The translations under genes were made by a program, and so were the position numbers. A stretch of DNA of 64,000 nt from Candidatus Sulfotelmatobacter sp. (lineage in GTDB: Bacteria; Acidobacteriota; Terriglobia; Terriglobales; Acidobacteriaceae). The notes below the pieces were generated by a model. It saw nothing but the letters and a program-made list of their open reading frames with translations, searched no databases and was not told where the DNA came from. Position 1 is the stretch's first letter; each line of letters starts with the position of its first letter. Below, piece by piece: positions 45,338 through 54,000 of this stretch. Where the stretch lies: assembly GCA_030041475.1 (NCBI GenBank), contig JASHNU010000073.1, positions 186,001 to 250,000 of the forward strand, given 5' to 3'.

Positions 45338-47479
45338 ATGAGAGCCGTAAAGCATCTCCGCCGGCTGGTTGGCGCGGGCTCATTCTTTTTCGCGTCTTTA
45401 TTCTTCTTCGCGCTCGTCCCTGGCCGCTCGTGGGCGTCACCGGCATCGGATCAGGATTGTCTGGTCTGCCACGGCCAGGCCGGCATGAAGTCTGATTCCG
45501 GCCGCAGCCTCCACGTGGATGCCGCCAAGTTCAAAGCCAGCATGCACGCCGCCCTGGGATGCACCGACTGCCACACCGGCGTGAAGGAATATCCGCATCC
45601 TACAAAGACGCAGCTCCCCAAGTGCACCACGTGTCACGAAGATCCGACGCGGCAAATACCCAAGAGCGTCCACGCGGTTCTGGGCGATGGCGCCGCCGCC
45701 TGCGCGAGTTGCCACGGCACAGCTCACGAAGTGCAGGAAGCTGCCAAGATTGTGCCGCAGCAATGCGCCACTTGCCACGAAGATGCCGTTCGCGGCTACC
45801 AGGCCGGCGTCCATGCCGTGGCCCGCAAGGACGGCGACGGACAAGCTCCCACCTGCCTCTCATGCCACGGCGGCCCGCACCAGATTCTGGCCGCCGACGA
45901 CCCCAACTCGCCGGTCAATCATGTCCGCATCCCCGCGACCTGTGCCCAGTGCCACGGACAGAAGTTTGTCATGGAGCGGGCAGGATTCAGTACCCAGCCC
46001 TTCTATTCATACGAAGAGAGCGTGCACGGCAAAGCGGTGGCCGCGGGATCCACCAAGGCCGCTGTTTGCACGGACTGCCACGGAGTGCACGAGATTCGCC
46101 CGGCCAATGACGACAAGTCATCTATCTTCAAGTTTAACGTTCCCGCCACTTGTGCCAAATGTCATAGTGCCGTGGAGCAGGAGTTCATGCAGAGTATTCA
46201 CGGCCAGGCCATCCGGCAGGGCAACTCCCAGGCGCCGGTCTGCACCGATTGTCACGGCATTCACTCCATCAAGTCGCACGTCGATCCCAACTCCTCGGTA
46301 GCAGCACAGAATCTGGCGCGTACCACCTGCGCCAAGTGCCATGAAGGCGTGCGCCTGTCGCAGGAATTGGGCGTCCAAGGCCGCCGTGCCACGACGTATC
46401 TCGCCAGTTATCACGGCCTCGCCGCCCGCGGCGGATCGCAAGTGGTCGCCAACTGCGCCAGTTGCCACGGTGTGCACAACATCCTGCCTTCGAGTGATCC
46501 TCGCTCCACGATCAATCAAGCCAATCTCGCCACGACGTGCGGCCAGTGCCATCCCGGCGTCACCGAGAAATTCGCGTCTTCCAAAGTTCATGTGGACGCG
46601 CCCCTTTCCGCCGACATCGGCAGCAAAGCGGTGCGCTGGATTCGCAGGTTTTACCTCAGCATGATCTTCGCCGTCGTCGGCGGCATGCTGCTGCATAACC
46701 TGATCATCTGGCGCGCCAAAGTTATCGCCCGGCGAAAGACCGAACATGAGTTCGTCGAGCGTATGCCGCTTCGTTTCCGTTGGCAGCACGCTGCCCTGCT
46801 CAGCAGTTTTATCGTCCTCGTGCTCACCGGCTTCGCCCTGAAATTCCCTGATTCCTGGTTCGCCTCCATGCTCTCGCTGGGTGAGGCCAAGCGCCATCTG
46901 CTGCACCGGATCGCCGCCGTGGTTCTGATCGGCGTCAGCCTTTACCACATGTTCGACGCCATCCTGACCCGCGAAGGGCGCAGGCTGGTCCGCGACCTGT
47001 TCCCCACGCTGGACGATGCCCGCACCGCGTGGCAAAATCTTGCCTATTATCTCGGCCTGACTTCGCGGAAGCCCGAGTTTCCGCGTTTCACTTACGCCGA
47101 GAAAGCCGAGTATTGGGCGCTGGTCTGGGGCATGATCGTCATGGCCGTGACCGGCATCATGCTGTGGGCAAAGGTGGAAGTGGGGAACCATCTGCCGCGC
47201 TGGTGGCTTGATATCGCAACCGCAATTCACTTCTACGAGGCTGTGCTGGCGACTCTGGCTATCATCGTCTGGCATTTCTATCAGGTCTTCCTCGACCCGG
47301 ACGTCTATCCGATGAACTGGGCCTGGTGGGACGGAAAAATGTCGGCACACCACTATCACGAGGAGCACGGCCTGGATCGCGGTACCTTGCAGGATGCCGC
47401 TCTGACCGAGATTTCCGATACCAGCCTTACCATCGTTGAGGAACAACCCGACTCCGCCGAGGTCAAACATGGACAATGA
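45338..47479 (+). CDS. 13-heme c-type cytochrome fused to cytochrome b membrane domain
   Basis: 13 CXXCH motifs counted; C-terminal membrane domain (QHAALLSSFIVLVLTGFALKFPDSW...HRIAAVVLIGVSLYHMF...AIHFYEAVLATLAIIVWHFYQVFLDPDVYPMNWAWWDGKM) homologous to 44394..45287. Confidence 0.93.
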   Translation: MRAVKHLRRLVGAGSFFFASLFFFALVPGRSWASPASDQDCLVCHGQAGMKSDSGRSLHVDAAKFKASMHAALGCTDCHTGVKEYPHPTKTQLPKCTTCHEDPTRQIPKSVHAVLGDGAAACASCHGTAHEVQEAAKIVPQQCATCHEDAVRGYQAGVHAVARKDGDGQAPTCLSCHGGPHQILAADDPNSPVNHVRIPATCAQCHGQKFVMERAGFSTQPFYSYEESVHGKAVAAGSTKAAVCTDCHGVHEIRPANDDKSSIFKFNVPATCAKCHSAVEQEFMQSIHGQAIRQGNSQAPVCTDCHGIHSIKSHVDPNSSVAAQNLARTTCAKCHEGVRLSQELGVQGRRATTYLASYHGLAARGGSQVVANCASCHGVHNILPSSDPRSTINQANLATTCGQCHPGVTEKFASSKVHVDAPLSADIGSKAVRWIRRFYLSMIFAVVGGMLLHNLIIWRAKVIARRKTEHEFVERMPLRFRWQHAALLSSFIVLVLTGFALKFPDSWFASMLSLGEAKRHLLHRIAAVVLIGVSLYHMFDAILTREGRRLVRDLFPTLDDARTAWQNLAYYLGLTSRKPEFPRFTYAEKAEYWALVWGMIVMAVTGIMLWAKVEVGNHLPRWWLDIATAIHFYEAVLATLAIIVWHFYQVFLDPDVYPMNWAWWDGKMSAHHYHEEHGLDRGTLQDAALTEISDTSLTIVEEQPDSAEVKHGQ

Positions 47480-49004
47480 CAAAACTCCACCTCCTGCGGT
47501 GGAGCCCTGGCACCGCTCCCGCATGCTGCTGCGCAATCCCATTAGCCTGGCGGGAGTGGCGCTGGCGATCGTCAGCCTGGCCAACATCTTCCTGTTTGTT
47601 CTGATTGACCAGATCGCTACCAAACCAAGCCCTTACATCGGCATCCTCGCCTATATGGTGTCGCCGGGCTTCCTCATCCTTGGTTTCTTACTGATGCTGG
47701 CGGGAGAGCTGCTGGAACGCCGCAAGCACCGTCCACCTTCGGACTTCTACCCACGCATTGACCTCAACGATCCCACTCAGCGCAGCGCCGTGATCTCGTT
47801 CATCACTTTCCTGGTGGTGTTCGCCGTGGTCAGCGCCGCTGGCAGTTACAAGGCTTACGAGTTTACCGAATCCACGACATTTTGCGGACAGTTATGCCAC
47901 ACCGTGATGATTCCGGAATACACGGCTTATCAGCTCTCTCCCCACGCCCGTGTGGCCTGCGCAGAATGCCACGTCGGAGCTGGCGCAACCTGGTTTGTGA
48001 AGTCCAAGCTCTCCGGCACGCGTCAGGTATTCGCCACCGTTTTCAACACTTTTCCCCGCCCCATCCCCACGCCAGTGCACAACTTGCGCCCCGCCCAGGA
48101 AACCTGCGAGCAGTGCCACTGGCCCAAGAAGTTTTACGGCGGGCAGCTTAAAGTCTTTTCCCACTACGCCAACGACGAGAAGAACAGCCTGCACCAGATC
48201 CGCATGCTGATCAAGACTGGCGGCGGCGATCCCGCCACCGGGGCGCCAGAAGGCATTCACTGGCACATGAACATCGGCAACCGGATTGACTATCTCGCTG
48301 CCGACGAGAAGCGGCAAATCATTCCCTACATTCACGTTGAAGATATGCAGGGGCGCGTCACCGAGTATTATGCGAAAGATTCAACCCTGACCAAAGACCA
48401 GATCAAAGCCCAGATCGCCAAAGGCGCTACGCATCACATGGACTGCGTGGACTGCCACAACCGCCCCACACACATCTACGTTCCGCCCGACCTGGCCGTC
48501 GATCAGTCGCTGCTCGCGCGCCGCATCGACGTTTCCCTCCCCTTCATCAAGCAGCAAGCCGTTACCGTGCTGACCGCGAATTACAAGACCAGCGAGGAAG
48601 CCATGCGCGGCATCGCCAGCGGCATGCAGGACTTCTACGAGAAGAAATATCCCGACGTGGCGAAGGCTAAGCAACTCGAAATTCGCAACGCCGTGACCGA
48701 AATTCAGCAGATCTTCAGCCGCACCGCCTTCCCCGACATGAAGCTGAACTGGCAGACCCACCCTAACAACCTGGGACATTACTACTATCCCGGCTGCTTC
48801 CGCTGCCATGACGGCCAGCACGTCAGTGCCGACGGCAAGGTGATCACCCGAGACTGCAACCAGTGCCACACTATGATGTCAGAGACGGAAGGCACAGCCA
48901 CAGCAGCCATTCCCCCTGCGCCTCCGTTCCAGCATCCCGTGGATATCGGCGACCTGACCCAAGTCAACTGCGCCGATTGCCACACCGGCGGGGTGGGGCC
49001 GTAA
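47469..49004 (+). CDS. NapC/NirT-family-like multiheme cytochrome (6 CXXCH + 1 CX3CH)
   Basis: Two N-terminal TM segments; FCGQLCHTVMIPEYTAYQLSPHARVACAECHVGAGATWFVKSKLSGTRQV; overlaps previous gene by 11 bp; start at ATG 47469. Confidence 0.92.
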   Translation: MDNDKTPPPAVEPWHRSRMLLRNPISLAGVALAIVSLANIFLFVLIDQIATKPSPYIGILAYMVSPGFLILGFLLMLAGELLERRKHRPPSDFYPRIDLNDPTQRSAVISFITFLVVFAVVSAAGSYKAYEFTESTTFCGQLCHTVMIPEYTAYQLSPHARVACAECHVGAGATWFVKSKLSGTRQVFATVFNTFPRPIPTPVHNLRPAQETCEQCHWPKKFYGGQLKVFSHYANDEKNSLHQIRMLIKTGGGDPATGAPEGIHWHMNIGNRIDYLAADEKRQIIPYIHVEDMQGRVTEYYAKDSTLTKDQIKAQIAKGATHHMDCVDCHNRPTHIYVPPDLAVDQSLLARRIDVSLPFIKQQAVTVLTANYKTSEEAMRGIASGMQDFYEKKYPDVAKAKQLEIRNAVTEIQQIFSRTAFPDMKLNWQTHPNNLGHYYYPGCFRCHDGQHVSADGKVITRDCNQCHTMMSETEGTATAAIPPAPPFQHPVDIGDLTQVNCADCHTGGVGP

Positions 49005-49118
49005 GCCCACAGTTTCTGTCCTGGCTTTCCGAATAGCCCATCGTCCTGCCCGGTCCGGCTAGGAAAACCCGATCGTCAGGGCGAGCTAGCCATAAGAAAA
49101 CCGGATTACATTCGCACG

Positions 49119-50027
49119 CTAGGCGCGATGCCCTGCGCCCACTGAGAGCACCGGGCACGTCGCCTCGCAGGCCACCTTGTACGCGACGCCCGCACCAAGG
49201 TGCTTGGTCAAGGCCTTTGGCCGTTTTACACCAAGCACGATCATGTCGGCAGTCTCCGCTGTCTTCACAATCGTCTCTGCCGGTGAGCCAAATTCCACCT
49301 TATACTCTGGCGCATGCCAAAGCTGGTTTGCTTCCGGAATCAGGTCACGGAGTTGCTTCTCTGTGAAAGCCTCTACCTGCTCCCGGTCGAGCACCGGCAG
49401 AGCTCCGGGCTGCGGCTCCGGCAGCGCCACACCAGGTTCCGGCGCCACATGCAGCAGGGTTAGTCGAGCCCGATTCTCCTCTGCCAAAGATATGGCGTAG
49501 GGCAGGCCGTGCACCGACTCTGGCCCGAAGTCGGTGGCGTACATAATATGCCGGAGGTTGCCATCGCCCTCCCAGCGGGTGGCATGCGGCCCAACCGTGA
49601 GCACGGGGCACTCGGCATTGCGAAAGACCTCTTCCGCCACCGACCCCAGCAGCAGCTTTTCCAGTCCCTTGCGGCCGCCGGTGCTGATCACAATGAGGTC
49701 AATGTCGTACTTCCAGATCAACTTCGAGAGCACTTCTGGCACTTCGCCCTCCTCGATCAGTTCCTTGTGTCTGATTGCCCGGAATGGCTCAGAGCTTGTC
49801 AAGTGAGTCATCTGCTGCTTCGCTAACAACCTGATTTGCTCTGGATCCGGCTGCACGCCTTCTACGAACGTCACGTGCGGCAGCACGTTCACCGAGTACA
49901 CCTCGGCGTCGTAGCGGTGAGCCAGGTTGAGGGCATAAGACAAAGCTGATTGTGCAGATGGCGAAAAGTCCGTGGCAAACAGAATGTTGTGCAGCTTAAT
50001 GCGCGGTGGAGCACTTACGGTGGGCAT
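49119..50027 (-). CDS. Universal stress protein, tandem UspA domains
   Basis: KLHNILFATDFSPSAQSALSYALNLA...VISTGGRKGLEKLLLGSVAEEVFRNAECPVLTVG, repeated in second half. Confidence 0.95.
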   Translation of the reverse strand: MPTVSAPPRIKLHNILFATDFSPSAQSALSYALNLAHRYDAEVYSVNVLPHVTFVEGVQPDPEQIRLLAKQQMTHLTSSEPFRAIRHKELIEEGEVPEVLSKLIWKYDIDLIVISTGGRKGLEKLLLGSVAEEVFRNAECPVLTVGPHATRWEGDGNLRHIMYATDFGPESVHGLPYAISLAEENRARLTLLHVAPEPGVALPEPQPGALPVLDREQVEAFTEKQLRDLIPEANQLWHAPEYKVEFGSPAETIVKTAETADMIVLGVKRPKALTKHLGAGVAYKVACEATCPVLSVGAGHRA

Positions 50028-50252
50028 GACAAACCTCCTTTCGAAACCGGAGGCTCAAGACCGGCAAGGATTCTGTCAGACGCCGGCGGCAATCCGGCTT
50101 CGCTCTTGGCCTACGACATCACGGGTAGGAGCGCCTTGATGTCTGGGGCTGGGGAAAATATCACATGGTCCCGGTATAGCCGGGGTCACGCCGCTAGTTC
50201 CACGAGAAAAACTCTACCTGTGGCATTGTCGTCAAGTGCAGCCCTCATTTGC

Positions 50253-50268
50253 AGTGACGTACGTCACA
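50253..50268. promoter_or_regulatory. Crp/Fnr-type site AGTGACGTACGTCACA
   Basis: 14-bp perfect palindrome GTGACGTACGTCAC between divergent USP and 50467 genes. Confidence 0.6.
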
Positions 50269-50377
50269 AACATGGTGCTCGCTTCAATGGCAGCCCATGT
50301 TACTGGTCCTTGACGCATCGCCCCATTCGCTCTCGCAGAAATGCACCGTGGAGCAACACGATTCCCGAGGCCAAGTC

Positions 50378-50393
50378 TGTGATTTTTGTCACT
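50378..50393. promoter_or_regulatory. Crp/Fnr-type site TGTGATTTTTGTCACT
   Basis: GTGA-N8-TCAC core, about 75 bp upstream of 50467 ORF. Confidence 0.55.
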
Positions 50394-50466
50394 GCGGTTC
50401 GATGCATATAGTGATTCTATTTGTATGGACTTCCCAAGGCACTTTCCGCCTTGAAAGGAGAGAGCT

Positions 50467-50754
50467 ATGCAATTCCACCTGGAAAAAGACGAGCTGAAAC
50501 TGCTTGCAGACCTCTTGCTGGAACAAGACGGTCGACAGTACGGCGAACTTTTGAACAGAGTACTAGACCGCGACTTGCGATTCGACTCTGGTGAACTCGA
50601 ACAAACCGCAGACCTCCTCGCTGGCAAGAAGCGTAGCCTTAAGGATGAAATCGCCCGGCAGCCGAACGCCGCGCTGAAGATGGAACTGCAGCAGCAACTG
50701 GCGCTGTTGGAACGGGTACTGGAGAGGGTCAACGAGGCCTGCGTCATGTTCTGA
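50467..50754 (+). CDS. Small acidic helical hypothetical protein (95 aa)
   Basis: MQFHLEKDELKLLADLLLEQDGRQYGELLNRVLDRDLRFDSGELEQTADLL; RBS AAAGGAGAG upstream. Confidence 0.7.
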   Translation: MQFHLEKDELKLLADLLLEQDGRQYGELLNRVLDRDLRFDSGELEQTADLLAGKKRSLKDEIARQPNAALKMELQQQLALLERVLERVNEACVMF

Positions 50755-50947
50755 ACGCCGTACCGGCGGAGGCCGGCGCTTCGCCTTTCCCGTTCGCCGT
50801 CAAGTGTCGAGAAATCGCCAATACACTCATTGACGGGCAACGGCCGGGCACAGCCACCGGCTCCGCAACTCCAATGCTCCGTTAGCGGCTATCCGTAATC
50901 TGGCTGGAACCTCGACCACACTGAGCGGGCTTCCTTTCCAGGTAGGA

Positions 50948-50963
50948 TGTGATCCTAATCACA
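50948..50963. promoter_or_regulatory. Crp/Fnr-type site TGTGATCCTAATCACA (best copy)
   Basis: Perfect TGTGAT-N4-ATCACA palindrome 103 bp upstream of PFOR start; followed by near-site TGTGAACCTGGGTCACG. Confidence 0.7.
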
Positions 50964-51065
50964 CCCCCCTGTGAACCTGGGTCACGACAGAGCCACTCCT
51001 CCTCCGGCATCCTGAACCTATCGCAGCGGTTACGCCAGTATCCGCCGATAAGTCTGTTTTGGGGG

Positions 51066-54000
51066 ATGTCAATGAAGCGCAAATTCAAGACTATGGACGG
51101 CAACGAGGCCGTCGCGCATGTCGCATACCGGGTAAGCGAGGTTATCGCCATCTACCCCATCACCCCTTCTTCGCCGATGGGCGAGTGGGCCGACCAGTGG
51201 GCCTCCGAAATGGTGCCGAACGCCTGGGGAAGCGTGCCCCATGTTATTGAGATGCAAAGTGAAGGCGGCGCCGCCGGCGCCGTGCACGGCGCCCTGCAAA
51301 CTGGCTCGCTGGCCACCACGTTTACTGCCTCGCAGGGCCTGCTGCTGATGATTCCCAACATGAACAAGATTGCCGGCGAGTTGACCCCGACCGCGTTTCA
51401 CGTTTCGGCGCGCACCGTGGCTACGCACGCACTCTCGATCTTCGGCGACCATTCCGACGTCATGTTCTGCCGCACTACCGGCTTCGCCATGCTCTGCTCG
51501 AACTCGGTACAAGAAGCCATGGATCTGGCCCTGATCGCGCACGCCTCATCGCTTGAGACCCGCATTCCTTTCCTTCATTTTTTCGATGGATTCCGCACCT
51601 CGCACGAGGTCAACAAGATCGAAATGCTTGAAGATGACGATATCCGCGCCATGATCAACATGGAGCGCGTCATCGAACACCGCCAGCGCGCACTTTCGCC
51701 CGATCATCCCGTCCTGCGCGGAACGGCGCAAAACCCCGACGTCTTCTTCCAGATTCGCGAAACGGCAAATCGTTACTATAACGACGCTCCCGCCAAAGTG
51801 CAGGCCGTGATGAACAAGTTCGCTGAAGCCGTCGGGCGTCAGTACCACCTGTTTGACTACGTCGGCGCACCAGATGCCGAGCGCGTCATCGTCATGATGG
51901 GCTCGGGCGCAGAGGTCGCGCATGAAACTGTCGATTACCTGAACGCACGTGGTGAAAAAGTCGGTCTGCTGAAAGTTCGCCTGTATCGGCCCTTTTGCGT
52001 CAAGTCGTTTATCGAGGCCCTCCCCGCAACCGTCCGCCAGATCGCCGTTCTCGATCGCACGAAGGAATCCGGCGCCATCGGCGAACCGCTCTACCTCGAC
52101 GTGGTCAACGCCCTGCACGAAGGCCTGAAACTCGGCTACGGCAAACTGAAAAACGCTCCCGGAGTAGTCGGCGGCCGCTACGGCCTGTCGTCAAAGGAAT
52201 TCACTCCGGCCATGGTGAAGGCCGTTTACGACAATCTGAAGCCGGCAATGCCGGATCGTCCAATAAAAGATCACTTCACCATCGGCATCAACGACGACGT
52301 CACTCACACCAGCCTCGACTACGACGCGAAATTTTCCACCGAGCCCGACAGCGTGATCCGCGCCATGTTCTACGGCCTGGGCGCGGATGGCACCGTCGGC
52401 GCCAACAAAAACTCGATCAAAATCATCGGTGAGAACACCGCCAACTATGCTCAGGGATACTTCGTCTACGATTCGAAAAAATCAGGCGCCATGACCGTTT
52501 CGCACCTGCGCTTCGGCCCGCAGCCGATCAAATCCAGCTACCTTGTCTCGAAGGCAAACTTCGTCGCCTGCCATCAGTGGATCTTCCTGGAGCGTTACGA
52601 CATGCTCAGCTCGCTGGTCGAAGGCAGCGTTTTCCTGCTCAACAGCCCGTTCGGCAAGGACGAGGTCTGGGACCACCTGCCGCGCGAAGTGCAGGAGCAG
52701 CTGATTGCCAAAAAAGCGAAGTTCTACGTCATCGACGCCTACCAGGTCGCAAAAGACGCCGGCATGGGCTCGCGCATGAACGTAATCATGCAGGTCTGCT
52801 TCTTCGCCATTTCGAAGGTGCTTCCCGGCGACGAAGCCGTTGAAGCCATCCGCAAGTCCATCCGCGACACCTATGGCAAAAAGGGCGAGGAAGTCGTCGC
52901 CAAGAACATGCGCGCCGTCGATGAAACGCTGGCGCACTTGTTCGAAGTGAAGATTCCCACGAGCGTAAGCAGCAAAATCGAAATCCCCGGTGTCTTCCCC
53001 GGCGCGCCAAAGTTTGACCGCGAAGTGCTCGGCGCCATCTACGCTGGCAAGGGCGATGACCTCCCCGTCAGCGCATTCTCCTGCGACGGCACTTTCCCCA
53101 CCGGTACCGCCCGCTGGGAGAAGCGCAACCTGGCCCTCGAGATTCCCGCATGGGACACCAAGATCTGCATCCAGTGCGGCAAGTGCGCCATGGTCTGCCC
53201 GCACGCCGTAATCCGCATCAAGGTTTACGACAGCAAGGAACTCGCCAACGCTCCCGCCACATTCAAATCCTGCGATGTCCGCGACAAAGAGTGGGCGGGC
53301 ATGAAGTACACCATCCAGGTCGCGCCCGAAGACTGCACCGGATGCGGCGTTTGCGTCGACGTTTGCCCGGTCAAGAACAAGAGCGAAGTGCGGCTCAAGG
53401 CCATCAACATGGTCCCCCAGCCGCCGCTGCGCGAGCCCGAAAAAGAAAACTGGGAATTTTTCCTGAAGATTCCCGAGCTCGATCGCCGCAAAATCAAAGT
53501 CGGCACCATCCGCCAGCAACAAATTCAGGAGCCGCTATTCGAATTCTCCGGCGCCTGCTCCGGCTGCGGCGAAACACCGTACATCAAGCTGGTCACGCAA
53601 TTGTTCGGCGATCGCACGATCATCGCCAATGCGACCGGCTGCTCCTCCATCTATGGCGGCAACCTGCCGACGACTCCCTACACTAAGAACGCCGACGGCC
53701 GCGGCCCCGCGTGGTCGAACTCTCTGTTCGAAGACAACGCGGAATTCGGTCTCGGCTTCCGCATCTCCATCGACAAGCAGACCGAATACGCTCGCGAGCT
53801 TCTTCGCTCCCTCGCGGACAAAGTCGGCGACGACCTCGCCGCAGCCATCCTGCACGCCACGCAGAAAGACGAAGCCGACATCTACGACCAGCGCCAGCGC
53901 GTCGACATCCTCAAGGAGCGGCTGAACAAGCTGACTTCCCCGCAAGCCCGTCCACTGCTCGCCCTCGCCGACATGCTGGTGAAAAAATCCGTCTGGATCG

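Noticed and set aside
41930-49004. Interpretation of the operon as a pentaheme nitrite reductase (NrfAH) or octaheme system
   Set aside because: No CXXCK catalytic heme motif, and heme counts (19, 13, 7) do not fit NrfA, HAO or OTR.
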